Source: Nostoc calcicola FACHB-3891 (GTDB lineage Bacteria; Cyanobacteriota; Cyanobacteriia; Cyanobacteriales; Nostocaceae). Taken from it: DNA of 64,000 bases. How positions within the stretch are numbered: the first letter of the stretch is position 1; every line of letters starts with the position of its first letter. Under the pieces are notes generated by a model. That model was not told the origin of the DNA, made no database searches, and saw only the letters and a program-made list of their open reading frames with translations. Position numbers and translations under genes: made by a program. Below are positions 16,775 through 25,420 of the stretch, piece by piece. Where the stretch lies: positions 124,001-188,000 of the forward strand of contig NZ_JACJRQ010000002.1 of NCBI RefSeq assembly GCF_014697355.1, given 5' to 3'.

Positions 16775-17986
16775 TCATATGTATTTTCTTCCCCGCCATT
16801 CGCGTGGGGTGCGGAATGCAGATAGGAAGATTCGTAGTACGGCTATGGGATCGGCTAAAGGGGAAAGCCAGAATAACCAACCGCCTTTGGCAGTATGGCG
16901 ATCGTATGAAGGTGCGATCGCCATTAGCATACCAAACCGAATCACCAGCAGAAATAAATTCAAACCCAGTAGAAAAAACGGGAAAACCGGTAGAGACGCG
17001 ATTAATCGCGTCTGTTGTGGCAGAGAAATCAACAAGTAAGTCAGGATTATTAAAAGTGGTAAACCCTGCACTGCAAAGAGTAGCCATAAGTCTCCCCACA
17101 GCTGAGAACGAGAGGTTGCATCTTTGAGATCGAGACTCCGCCCCCATTCCTTCCACGTCTCCATCGCCCCTTCATACATCCGTACTTTTAGTACTTTTGC
17201 GCCATCTAAAAATCCCACTTTATAACCTTGAACAGCAATATTCCGTGCCAAGGTGACATCATCACAAAAAGAACTACTCGCACTGCTGTAGCCACCCACA
17301 GCCGCTAAAACGGAGCGACGACACAAAAAACACTGTCCATTTGCCATTACCCGTTCTGGCTGCTGTGTATTGATTCCAGCGGGATCGAATCGGTAAAGCA
17401 AAGTCATCAACAAAGCCGGTTGTAGCCAGCATTCCCCCGGATATTTGAGGATGAACTGGGGTGAAAGGGAAACCAAGTCATAACCTTGAGCTTCGGCTGT
17501 CTTCACCAAACCAGCAACCAAACCCGGATGCGGTTGAATATCAGCATCCAGCCCCAGAAACCACTCACTAGCTTCTGAACTATATAGAAAACCATTATGC
17601 AACGCCCAAGGACGCCCCACCCAACCAGAGGGTAAGGGATCATCTGTCATCAAGCGAAAGCGCGGATCTTTTTCCTGCATCGCCTTTACCAAATCGGGAG
17701 TCCCATCATTGGAATTGCTATCGACAACAAGAATTTCCCGAACTTCGTAGCTTTGCTGACTTAAACCAGCCAACAGAGGGCTAATACGAAGCGCCTCATT
17801 TAGCGTTGGAACGACAACACTAACCCTACCCAACAGTTCCGGCGTCGGCTGTTGCGGTTCTATTGGCGGATATCGTGTTGGTCCCTTTAGCAGACGCGAC
17901 AGCAGAATCGCCGTTGCTGGTACTTGAATAAGTAGCAATAAAAAGGAGATGGCGCTTTCTATTATCAAGGCGTTGTCATTTGTCAT
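16775..17986 (-). CDS. cruG: Carotenoid 2'-O-glycosyltransferase CruG-like (GT2)
   Basis: 403 residues. There is an N-terminal membrane segment (about 8-28), then a family 2 glycosyltransferase domain: VSVVVPTLNEALRI, VDSNSNDGTPDLV, the DXD-type metal site FLGLDADIQP, and acceptor region FCDDVTLARN. Two to three membrane segments follow near the C-terminus. CruG adds the sugar to the 2'-hydroxyl of myxol in myxoxanthophyll synthesis. The assignment rests on the adjacent upstream cruF (145 bases away, same strand), the known cruF-cruG pairing. Two oddities: the start codon and first residues (MTNDN) come from a heptamer repeat, and the palindrome at 16994-17013 is built into the coding region (QTRLIASLPV). 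Base GT2 call is secure; the CruG name is strong by context. Confidence 0.88.
   Translation of the reverse strand: MTNDNALIIESAISFLLLLIQVPATAILLSRLLKGPTRYPPIEPQQPTPELLGRVSVVVPTLNEALRISPLLAGLSQQSYEVREILVVDSNSNDGTPDLVKAMQEKDPRFRLMTDDPLPSGWVGRPWALHNGFLYSSEASEWFLGLDADIQPHPGLVAGLVKTAEAQGYDLVSLSPQFILKYPGECWLQPALLMTLLYRFDPAGINTQQPERVMANGQCFLCRRSVLAAVGGYSSASSSFCDDVTLARNIAVQGYKVGFLDGAKVLKVRMYEGAMETWKEWGRSLDLKDATSRSQLWGDLWLLFAVQGLPLLIILTYLLISLPQQTRLIASLPVFPFFLLGLNLFLLVIRFGMLMAIAPSYDRHTAKGGWLFWLSPLADPIAVLRIFLSAFRTPREWRGRKYI
16994..17013. repeat. 20-bp palindrome inside cruG
   Basis: AGACGCGATTAATCGCGTCT, a perfect palindrome, is identical to the intergenic copy at 50548-50567 and one base pair different from 5380-5399. 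Here it is translated (TRLIAS) between two membrane segments of CruG. Confidence 0.85.
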
Positions 17987-18040
17987 TAGTCATTTGTTAT
18001 TGGGGACTGGGGACTGGGGACTGGGGACTGGGAGTGTGGG
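17971..18040. repeat. Heptamer repeats at the cruG start
   Basis: GTCATTTGTCATTAGTCATTTG at 17975-17996 consists of GTCATTN heptamers; the cruG start codon lies within it. Next to it is GGGGACT repeated about four times (18003-18030). Confidence 0.75.
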
Positions 18041-18131
18041 AAAGGTAGGAAGCTTTTTTATAAGCTCCCTTATCTCCCTCATCTCCCTTATCTCCCTCAT
18101 CTCCTCATCTCTCCACTCTCCATCTATTTGC

Positions 18132-19040
18132 TTATTTCAAAACAACTTTAACGCTTGGCACTGAGATTTCCTGAGTTACTGGTTCAATAGCAACTTGAGC
18201 AGGTGTGGTTGAACTCCTCAACCACAGCGCCACAGCGGGAATTACACCCAATACTGAGCCGAGTAACACAGGGATGAAGAAGCCACTCGCCAAGCTGAGT
18301 CCGGCGGCGAAGGCAAAGTTAGTTAAATAAACTACTAAAGGAAGATTGAGTTGCGATCGCTCTAATTTTATCGAGGTTTTTCCCCACAATAATCCTGCCA
18401 CACTCATAAACACCGCACTAGTGCCAAACCAACCTGCATAGTTTTGGTAAGGTGTGCCAAAGAAAGCCCCTGGTTGCTGCCAATACCAAAAGGGTAGAGA
18501 AGATTGACTCATTGCTGGCTCAAGGGCAAAGTCCCAGCAAGTGAAGAGTAAAGCACCAATGGCCACAGCCGCAATATGGCGTCCCCAACTGGGTTTTTCG
18601 GCTACCTTCAAACCAGTTCTGGCAATTAAGTAAGACGACAACCCGACATAAAACCAAGATAAAGGAATTGTAAAAGGAACTAACCCCCCAATCTTGTAAC
18701 CCAAGCCACTCAAGTAGCTATAATCACCAAATGGAAAACCTGTGCTAGTTCCCAATAATTCACTTCCCAAAGAGATAAACACAGCTGGGAGCATAAATGC
18801 CAGCCAAGTTCCTAATCCCAGCGTCCGGTAGGCATAAATAGAAACGGCTATTGTTCCCAAGATGATATCAACTACACCACCGCCAGCCATACTTAGCTGT
18901 ATGGCTGTTTCTCCAACCTGGGATAAGTTTAAAATTATTTCGGCATGAGGTAAGACCAGTAACATCCCTACTAGGCCAAAAGCCTTCGACAAGATATGAG
19001 CAATGAGGCATACGCGCTCAGCAATAACAAGTTGTCTCAT
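18132..19040 (-). CDS. cruF: Carotenoid 1',2'-hydratase CruF
   Basis: 302 residues, a polytopic membrane protein with about seven to eight hydrophobic segments. The CruF/CrtC-like family pattern is seen in GSELLGTSTGFPFGDYSYLSG, a loop rich in conserved aromatic and acidic residues. It continues in TCWDFALEPAMSQ and FWYWQQPGAFFGTPYQNYAG with W-FGTS after it. CruF hydrates the 1',2' double bond of gamma-carotene-type precursors, making the hydroxyl that CruG then glycosylates in myxoxanthophyll synthesis. cruG follows 145 bases downstream on the same strand. Start ATG 19040. Length fits the family (about 290-320). Confidence 0.93.
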   Translation of the reverse strand: MRQLVIAERVCLIAHILSKAFGLVGMLLVLPHAEIILNLSQVGETAIQLSMAGGGVVDIILGTIAVSIYAYRTLGLGTWLAFMLPAVFISLGSELLGTSTGFPFGDYSYLSGLGYKIGGLVPFTIPLSWFYVGLSSYLIARTGLKVAEKPSWGRHIAAVAIGALLFTCWDFALEPAMSQSSLPFWYWQQPGAFFGTPYQNYAGWFGTSAVFMSVAGLLWGKTSIKLERSQLNLPLVVYLTNFAFAAGLSLASGFFIPVLLGSVLGVIPAVALWLRSSTTPAQVAIEPVTQEISVPSVKVVLK

Positions 19041-19253
19041 GATAATTCCTTAATCAGATGTGACACGAGGCTACTCGACTGCTAACAGTTTACAAATCTT
19101 TATCAACATATTTAACTACTTTGTGCTGTATTTTGTATAAACTTATTTGCCTTGTTTGGCAAAAGTATGACAGGCTATAAGTTAAATCGAGTTTTTAGTT
19201 ACTCGACTTAGCGATCAAATAATGCTTTAGCCCTGTACTGGCAATATCAACCC

Positions 19254-19703
19254 ATGTCAATTTTGAAAAGAGTTCCTTGGGTGTCCCTAGCGCTAGTACT
19301 GCTTAGCTACAGTACTTTGGGCTGGGTAATATCTGAAACACATCCTCCTATGTTTGTGTGGTCGGTGATTGTAATTGCTATCTTGCTGTTAATACTAACC
19401 TTGACAACTCCTTGGCCAAAGGTGACATACTACTACACTATTGTGTTTGAATCAAATGTTAGGGCTTTTGGCGTTGCCGTTTTAGCAGCTTTTTTGTTCT
19501 TTATTATGCTTGCCTGGTTTAGGATATTTCTTGATACCTTACTCATTATTTCGGCAACTATATTAGTCAGGATAGACTTTCAAGTAGCAGGTTTGAAGAA
19601 AAAACTAGCTTTTTGGAGTGCGTCTATTGTTTCATTGACAGGTTTGGTCTTGGGTGTCCTCATCTACAAGTTAGTCAATTCTGAAATCTTACTAACCTTA
19701 TGA
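19254..19703 (+). CDS. Unknown small integral membrane protein
   Basis: 149 residues with four predicted membrane segments (about 10-28, 33-52, 70-100 and 120-142) and few charges. I do not recognise a family; similar small proteins of unknown role are frequent in filamentous cyanobacteria. It runs divergently from cruF, with 213 bases between the starts that may hold both promoters. Start ATG 19254 (MSILKRVPWVS). Confidence 0.65.
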   Translation: MSILKRVPWVSLALVLLSYSTLGWVISETHPPMFVWSVIVIAILLLILTLTTPWPKVTYYYTIVFESNVRAFGVAVLAAFLFFIMLAWFRIFLDTLLIISATILVRIDFQVAGLKKKLAFWSASIVSLTGLVLGVLIYKLVNSEILLTL

Positions 19704-19755
19704 AATAGAGAGTATCATCTTAACAATTCAAAATTCAAAATTCAAAATTCAAGAC

Positions 19756-19790
19756 ATTTTCAGTCGGGGATTTCAACCCCCACTGAAAAT
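19756..19790. terminator. Hairpin between convergent genes
   Basis: ATTTTCAGT and ACTGAAAAT form the stem, with GGGG and CCCC pairing inside. It sits between the converging membrane-protein gene (ends 19703) and the MlaE-like gene (ends 19939), a position fitting a two-way terminator. Upstream are three ATTCAAA direct repeats (19728-19752). Confidence 0.5.
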
Positions 19791-19938
19791 ACGCTACGTA
19801 TAGACGTAGGGGTCTTCAACCCTCGGATTTGAGATAAATTCCTCAAAATTCAGAATCTAGAACACAGAAGATTTTCATACCCAAGCTGACTCACAGATAA
19901 GATTCCCGACTTCTGAGGAAAGTTGAGAATTTGATTGT

Positions 19939-20712
19939 TCAAAATCCAACGCGTTCAAACAGCAACAGAGACAGAAAAAAATCCATGATAAAAATTGACA
20001 CCCAACTAGTAACAACTGCTTTTGTTGCTGATTCTCCCACCTCCTTTGCTCCCCCCTTAGTAGTTAATCCCCAACTACAGCCAATGACAGCAACTAGCAC
20101 CCCAAAAATAAATCCTTTGAGCAGAATAATCAACAAATCTGAGGGTTCTAAAAAATTTCTGACTGATTCTAAAAAGGTTTCTGGAACAATTTGGTAAAAT
20201 TGCCATCCAGCAACAACTCCGCCGATGATACCCATAACTAAAGCAAAAACCGTCATCAAAGGCATCATCAAGCAACAAGCAATTACTCTAGGAAGTACTA
20301 GATAATCAATAGGATCGGTTTTCAGCATATAAAGTGCATCAATTTGCTCTGTCACTCGCATTGCACCTATTTCGGCTGCAAAAGCAGAACCTACTTGTCC
20401 CGCCATAATACTAGCAGTCAAAATTGGAGCCAATTCTCTACAAAAAGCTAATGCAAAAGCACCTCCTACAGCATTGACAGCACCAAATCGCACTAATTCT
20501 CTCGCTGTCTGAATAGTAAAAATCATTCCTGCAAAACCACCCACAAGCAAAACTGGAGAGATAGAAGCTGGCCCAGCGGTCACCATATGTTGCAAAATCT
20601 TCCGGTAGTACGTTTTTCCCTGGAGTAAATGCAGCCACACTTGACCAAAGAGCAGTAGTGCTGCAAAACAGCGTACAATCCAACATTGTTCAAAATTTGT
20701 TTTTGGTTGCAA
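19939..20712 (-). CDS. MlaE-family ABC transporter permease
   Basis: 257 residues, five to six membrane segments. The MlaE signature is visible: LVGGFAGMIFTIQTARELVR, then FCRELAPILTASIMAGQVGS with AFAAEIGAMRVTEQIDAL, and LVLPRVIACCLMMPLMT. MlaE-type permeases move phospholipids or related lipids between the inner and outer membranes, together with an MlaF ATPase and an MCE-domain MlaD protein; neither is next to this gene. The start is TTG 20712: there is no ATG upstream before a stop, and the first internal ATG would cut the conserved domain. Distantly related plant TGD1 proteins act in chloroplast lipid import. Confidence 0.9.
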   Translation of the reverse strand: MQPKTNFEQCWIVRCFAALLLFGQVWLHLLQGKTYYRKILQHMVTAGPASISPVLLVGGFAGMIFTIQTARELVRFGAVNAVGGAFALAFCRELAPILTASIMAGQVGSAFAAEIGAMRVTEQIDALYMLKTDPIDYLVLPRVIACCLMMPLMTVFALVMGIIGGVVAGWQFYQIVPETFLESVRNFLEPSDLLIILLKGFIFGVLVAVIGCSWGLTTKGGAKEVGESATKAVVTSWVSIFIMDFFLSLLLFERVGF

Positions 20713-20768
20713 TTCAAAGGGGTGGAAATTTAATAATATTTACCATAATGTAATGTTAATAATCGTTT

Positions 20769-21077
20769 ATGAACAGGATAAGAAATGTCATTTTTGTGTT
20801 AACATTAATACTCTGTTTTTTACTAGCGCCTCCAGCTTTTGCATCTGTGTGCCGGAATTATGAGCGCCACCAGATTTGTATTCTCAGTATTAACCGAAGT
20901 GCTAAAAATTATTGGGAATACAGGGCAGCCGTTAGTGTAGATGGAGTAAAAACACCCGTTGAGGTCTACAATTGTCGTCGAAAAGTTAAGTTTCAACAAA
21001 ACGGAACTGTTTTGCCTTTTGAGCAAAAAAGCGCTGGTGAAATGATATGCAGCTTTTTTAATTCTTCTGGGCGCTAA
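20769..21077 (+). CDS. Small secreted protein of unknown function
   Basis: 102 residues with a clear Sec signal peptide: basic MNRIRN, a hydrophobic core, then APPAFAS with likely cleavage after about residue 26. The mature part has four cysteines (CRNYERHQIC, YNCRRK, MICSFF) that could form two disulphides in the periplasm, and an alternating pattern suggesting a small beta-sandwich. No family recognised. It runs divergently from the MlaE-like gene with only 56 bases between the starts. Confidence 0.6.
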   Translation: MNRIRNVIFVLTLILCFLLAPPAFASVCRNYERHQICILSINRSAKNYWEYRAAVSVDGVKTPVEVYNCRRKVKFQQNGTVLPFEQKSAGEMICSFFNSSGR

Positions 21078-21241
21078 ACACGCGCCAGATAATCAAGACG
21101 GTGAAACCTAGATAGGCCAGTACAGTTAACCATTCTTGCCAGCTACCAAATGTATTGTTCATCAGCAAAAGCCGAAAATAAATATCTCTAAATCCTACAC
21201 CTCATTGACCTCTCCCCGACCTGAAGGAACGGAGATTGTAA

Positions 21242-21356
21242 TAGACTTCTTGCATAAGTAGGGAAAAGGGGGAAAGGTTTGGTATTTTCCCTTTCCCCAA
21301 TAAAGATGCATCCTTTTCCCACAAGAGTGCAAAAAGCACTTTTGCAAGACGTCTAA
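21242..21356. repeat. MITE-like element, family B, copy 2
   Basis: Left end AGACTTCTTGCATAAGT, right end ACTTTTGCAAGACGTCTA. Same ends as 2999-3130 but a different, G/A-rich interior (AAGGGGGAAAGG and CTTTCCCC). No coding capacity. Confidence 0.6.
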
Positions 21357-21545
21357 TGATTTTTGGCTTGCGGTACTAGTTGCTTGCTGTATTTTGCTTA
21401 TAGGGATTGGAGATGAAAATTACTCTAAAAATTTTTCGCTAATTTTCCGGAATCAATAATACTCAAGTGGTATTACATATCAGAGCATCGATAATTATAC
21501 TTAACTTCTATAACTAACCTTCGGGGAATATAGCCCCATTATTTC

Positions 21546-21574
21546 AAAAGCCCGGTCATCAAAACCGGGCTTTT
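21546..21574. terminator. Strong GC-rich hairpin, likely terminator
   Basis: AAAAGCCCGGT and ACCGGGCTTTT, a perfect 11-bp stem with a 7-base loop; A's on one side and T's on the other allow it to work in both directions. It lies between the secreted-protein gene (ends 21077) and the SpoIID-like gene (ends 21718, minus strand). The rest of 21357-21717 shows no gene. Confidence 0.7.
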
Positions 21575-21717
21575 GATTTTACTTTTATCGATGTGCTTGT
21601 AAGCAGCGAAGCAAATCATCGATTTCTGTAAAATCTAACAAAGTTTCGCCCAATCATTGTAAATGCCCCAGTGAAAGAGCCTGTACTTGTTTTTTTGAAT
21701 TAAGTACAACAGTGGAC

Positions 21718-22872
21718 TTACTTTGCTTGAATTGGTGTTAGAGCTACACCTTTGTAATAATGCCCCAGAATTTGTAGGTGGTTCACTCCTTGACGAGCCA
21801 AATTATACGCTCCCCATTGACTCATGCCTAAACCATGACCAAAGCCAAGTCCTTGGAGGACAAAACTACCATCTGCTCCCTTGGAGACGCTAAAACGGGT
21901 ACTTTTTAGTTTGAGCGCTGTCCGTACTTCTTCGCCCTGTAAGATTTTCGTGCCTTTGTTGCCGACAATTTTTAATACTTTGACACTCCTAAAAGGCGAA
22001 AATGTTTCTGGAATCATCGCCGTTACACTACCTACTTCAGGAAATTTAGCGCTAATTTCACTGGGCGAAAAGGTTTTCACCCAATTACACTCTTTGATAT
22101 TTTGGTCGTAGTCTTGAACAGCACGCAGGTAGGGTAAAGTGTTTCCCCAAACATCTTCCACATTTTCGGTGTGTCCGCCGGAACAAGCGTGGAAAACTGA
22201 GAGAATAATTTTGTTTTTGTAAGTTAGTACCTGGTTAGCTGTTTCATCAACTGCTTTGTAGGTGGCAGGAGATTCACTAATCACACCTTTGTAAATTTGC
22301 CAGCGATCGGGGGTGTTGCCTAAATCGTAAATGGGATTATTGCGCTGTTTTTCTCGTTCGTACAGGGCGTAGGTGCGGGCTGCGATCGCTTGGGCTTTCA
22401 AAGCTTCAACAGGCCAACTAGCATCCATTTCGCCACCAAGAACGCTATAGAGATACTCTTGGTCATCAACCCAGTTAACAGCAGTTAAACCTTTTTCTGT
22501 GGGGACAACCAGAGTTCTGCCCCGATACCAGCGATCGCCAATATAAACGAATCCTTTACCTGTCGGCTCAATCCAAAATAAACCAGACTGCCACTTATCT
22601 AAAGCCACTCCCCCAGGAACCGCTTGAGCATAAAATGCACTCATGGCCGGCAACTGTCCCAAAGTCCGGCCAGTGCTATCCTTAACAATCCCAGTTGTGG
22701 AACTGCCCACTTTTACCTGATTAACTCCCCTCTCAATTGCTACGCGCAAGATTACAGATGCTTGAGCTGGGGCAACCAAAGCTATCCATAAGAGGACACT
22801 TACCCACCAATGCCGCACTTTAATCTGGGAAAATAAAGAGCCTAAGTAAAGTTGGAATTTCATGTTGGTCAT
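21718..22872 (-). CDS. SpoIID/LytB-domain protein
   Basis: 384 residues. The N-terminal segment (about 20-38, ending APAQAS) is a signal peptide or anchor, so the protein acts outside the cytoplasmic membrane. The SpoIID core is clear: VDDQEYLYSVLGGEMDASWP, VEALKAQAIAARTYAL, FHACSGGHTENVEDVWG, and the end GLGFGHGLGMSQWGAYNLAR then GVNHLQILGHYYKGV. SpoIID proteins are lytic transglycosylases on peptidoglycan stripped of its stem peptides; the catalytic Glu matches E in GGEMDASWP. Cyanobacterial homologs are generally annotated as amidase enhancer LytB or sporulation protein, although cyanobacteria do not sporulate. Likely role in cell-wall turnover. The start is ATG 22872, or ATG 22863 (MKFQL). 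Confidence 0.93.
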   Translation of the reverse strand: MTNMKFQLYLGSLFSQIKVRHWWVSVLLWIALVAPAQASVILRVAIERGVNQVKVGSSTTGIVKDSTGRTLGQLPAMSAFYAQAVPGGVALDKWQSGLFWIEPTGKGFVYIGDRWYRGRTLVVPTEKGLTAVNWVDDQEYLYSVLGGEMDASWPVEALKAQAIAARTYALYEREKQRNNPIYDLGNTPDRWQIYKGVISESPATYKAVDETANQVLTYKNKIILSVFHACSGGHTENVEDVWGNTLPYLRAVQDYDQNIKECNWVKTFSPSEISAKFPEVGSVTAMIPETFSPFRSVKVLKIVGNKGTKILQGEEVRTALKLKSTRFSVSKGADGSFVLQGLGFGHGLGMSQWGAYNLARQGVNHLQILGHYYKGVALTPIQAK

Positions 22873-23250
22873 CTAATCATCACATTAGTATCTGTTTGAC
22901 GCTCTGGATTATGACGTCTGCCACTTTAAGATGAGACACTTCTCCAACGCAGGAGGTTGCCACCTCCTACTAATTATGCATTTTGGTTTAGTTATGGGGT
23001 AGAAATTGGGGAATGGGCATTGGGTATGGGAAAAAGCAGGGGAGCAGGGGGAGTAAAGATAAAAATATAGTAATTTTTGCTACTAAAATAGTCTAAATTA
23101 CACTTAATTTATTGGTCTTGCGTTATTACTGCCACCCCAATGTAGTTAATGCTGAGCGTGCTGATTTTTGATAGCCAAAGAAGACAAGCTGCTACTTAAA
23201 TGCTACTTATAAGAAAATGAATAAACCAGTACAAAATAGATTTACAAGAT
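22873..23250. other. Intergenic region between divergent SpoIID-like and sppA genes
   Basis: Holds an inverted pair GCAGGAGGTTGCCACCTCCT near 22950-22970 and GGGGAGCAGGGGGAG-type simple sequence near 23035-23055. No gene or known regulatory motif seen. Confidence 0.5.
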
Positions 23251-25086
23251 ATGACTAATTTTATCAAACAAACTCTTGCTAGTTTAATTGGCACCTTAGT
23301 AGGACTAGTTATTTTCGCCGGTCTAGGAACCACTGGACTGTTCTTGCTGCTGGTGGCTGCTACATCCTCTAAAGATACTGGGCCAGAAGTAAAAGATAAG
23401 TCAATGTTAGTTTTTGACTTGTCGATGAAAATTACTGATGGCGAACCCAATTCTGGCCAATTCTTTCAGAATGCACTTTCAGGTGTAGCTGAAGACAGAA
23501 TGACACTCCGCAAAGTTGTGGAAACTTTGGAAAAGGCGCGGCGCGATCCACGAATTGTGGGTATCTATCTGGATGCGACCCACACAAGCGAAATTGATAA
23601 TGTCGGCTATGCCTCTCTCAAAGAAATCCGCAAAGCCCTAGAGGAATTCCGTGCTGGTGGCAAAAAGATTGTCGCCTATGGCAGTAATTGGAGTGAAAAG
23701 GAATATTATCTCAGTTCCGCAGCAAGTTCCGTCATCCTTAACCCCTTGGGATTGATGGAAGTCAACGGTTTGAGTTCACAAATGATGTTCTTAAGCGGAG
23801 CATTGCAGAAGTATGGTGTTGGTGTTCAAGTCGTGCGGGTGGGGAAATTTAAGGGAGCAGTTGAACCGTTAATCTTGACAAAACTGAGTCCAGAAAACCG
23901 CGAACAAACTCAGAAATTATTGGATGATGTTTGGGGAGAGTGGCGCAATGCTGTGGGAACAAGCCGGAAAATTCAACCGGAACAGTTACAGGCGATCGCA
24001 GATAATCAAGCGTTGTTAGAAGCAACACAAGCGAAAACCAGCGGTTTGGTAGACCAAATAGCATACGCTGATGAAGTAGTGAGTGACCTGAAAAAGCTCA
24101 CAAATACTGACAAAAAAGACAAAACATTCCGGCAAATTAACCTGAATGATTACGCAGAAGTTTCTGGCAAATCTTTGGGTGTAGAACGCGACTCAAAAAA
24201 TAAAATTGCCGTTGTTTATGCTGAAGGCGAGATTGTCGATGGGATAGGTGAAGATGGAGAAGTAGGAGGCGATCGCTTTGCCAAAATCTTTAATAGACTG
24301 CGACAAGATAAAGATGTCAAGGCAGTTGTCCTGCGAATTAATAGCCCCGGTGGTAGCGCCACCGCAGCCGAAGTCATGCAGCGAGAAGTGAAATTAACTC
24401 GTGAAGTCAAACCAGTTGTAGTATCAATGGGTGATACCGCCGCCTCTGGTGGTTATTGGATTGCTAGCGACTCTAACCGAATTTTTGCCGAACCAAATAC
24501 AATTACAGGTTCAATAGGTGTGTTTGGGATACTATTTAACGGGCAAAAGTTGGCAAATGACAACGGTATCACCTGGGATTCAGTGAAAACCGGACGCTAT
24601 GCAGATGTACAAACAGTTTCTCGTCCGAAATCAGCCCAAGAATTAGCGCTTTATCAACGCAGTGTTGACCGGATTTATAATATGTTTCTCAATAAAGTTT
24701 CCCAAGGTCGGAAACTCCCAGAACAAAAAGTAGCAGAAATCGCCCAAGGACGGGTTTGGTCGGGTGTGGCAGCCAAGGAAATTGGTTTAGTAGATGAAAT
24801 TGGCGGTTTGAATAGTGCGATCGCCTATGCTGCCAAAGAAGCGAAACTAGAAGAAGATTGGGAATTGCAAGAATATCCCCGCTTTAGCAGTTTCGGAGAA
24901 CGTTTTTTTGGGCGAGCAACTCAAGAAGTGCGGAATAATTTGGCAATCGAGTCAACCCAAATCAAACAATCTCATCCCCTTGCTGCTGAATTCCAAAAAC
25001 TCCAACAAGAAGTCCAAATTCTCCAAAAAATGAACGATCCACAAGGAATTTATGCCCGCTTACCTTTCAACTTGAAAATTGAGTAG
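23251..25086 (+). CDS. sppA: Signal peptide peptidase SppA, 67-kDa type
   Basis: 611 residues with one N-terminal membrane anchor (about 8-35). It has two tandem S49 peptidase domains, as in E. coli SppA; the short form has one. Catalytic Lys is in the N-terminal half (RVGKFKGAVEP, about residue 200). The nucleophile Ser is in the C-terminal half in the stretch MGDTAASGGYWIA (about residue 398). RINSPGGSATAAEVM is the oxyanion-region motif. The enzyme digests cleaved signal peptides in the membrane; cyanobacterial SppA paralogs have also been tied to thylakoid and light acclimation. No operon partner: the next gene begins 335 bases on, after a minisatellite. Confidence 0.95.
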   Translation: MTNFIKQTLASLIGTLVGLVIFAGLGTTGLFLLLVAATSSKDTGPEVKDKSMLVFDLSMKITDGEPNSGQFFQNALSGVAEDRMTLRKVVETLEKARRDPRIVGIYLDATHTSEIDNVGYASLKEIRKALEEFRAGGKKIVAYGSNWSEKEYYLSSAASSVILNPLGLMEVNGLSSQMMFLSGALQKYGVGVQVVRVGKFKGAVEPLILTKLSPENREQTQKLLDDVWGEWRNAVGTSRKIQPEQLQAIADNQALLEATQAKTSGLVDQIAYADEVVSDLKKLTNTDKKDKTFRQINLNDYAEVSGKSLGVERDSKNKIAVVYAEGEIVDGIGEDGEVGGDRFAKIFNRLRQDKDVKAVVLRINSPGGSATAAEVMQREVKLTREVKPVVVSMGDTAASGGYWIASDSNRIFAEPNTITGSIGVFGILFNGQKLANDNGITWDSVKTGRYADVQTVSRPKSAQELALYQRSVDRIYNMFLNKVSQGRKLPEQKVAEIAQGRVWSGVAAKEIGLVDEIGGLNSAIAYAAKEAKLEEDWELQEYPRFSSFGERFFGRATQEVRNNLAIESTQIKQSHPLAAEFQKLQQEVQILQKMNDPQGIYARLPFNLKIE

Positions 25087-25138
25087 ATGGGCATTAGGCA
25101 TTACCAAGAAGGGGGAAAGGGGAAAGGGTAAGGGGAAA

Positions 25139-25278
25139 AGGGTAAGAATTCAAAACAGGGGTAAAGGTTAAAGGGTAAAGGGTAAGAATTCAAAACAGGG
25201 GTAAAGGTTAAAGGGTAAAGGGTAAAGGGTAAAGGGTAAGAATTCAAAACAGGGGTAAAGGTTAAAGGGTAAAGGGAT
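25139..25278. repeat. Minisatellite with GGGTAAA heptamers
   Basis: Three copies of GTAAGAATTCAAAACAGGGG at about 25143, 25183 and 25237 are separated by TAAAGGTTAAAGGGTAAAGG. The last spacer is expanded by extra GGGTAAA units. The flanks (25115-25140 and 25285-25320) form an inverted G-rich/C-rich pair. Confidence 0.8.
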
Positions 25279-25420
25279 AAATTTAACCTTTCCCCCTTCC
25301 CCTTTCCCAATCCCCAATCCCCTAAGACAATCTGTCAAACATTTTTTAATTCTTTCGAGAACATAAAGAAGGCGTTACTTAGGGTAAATTACACATTAAA
25401 GCCTTAAATGGAGATTGTCG

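Noticed and set aside
19931..20197. 88-codon plus-strand open frame over the MlaE-like gene
   Set aside because: Antisense shadow of a well-supported permease gene.
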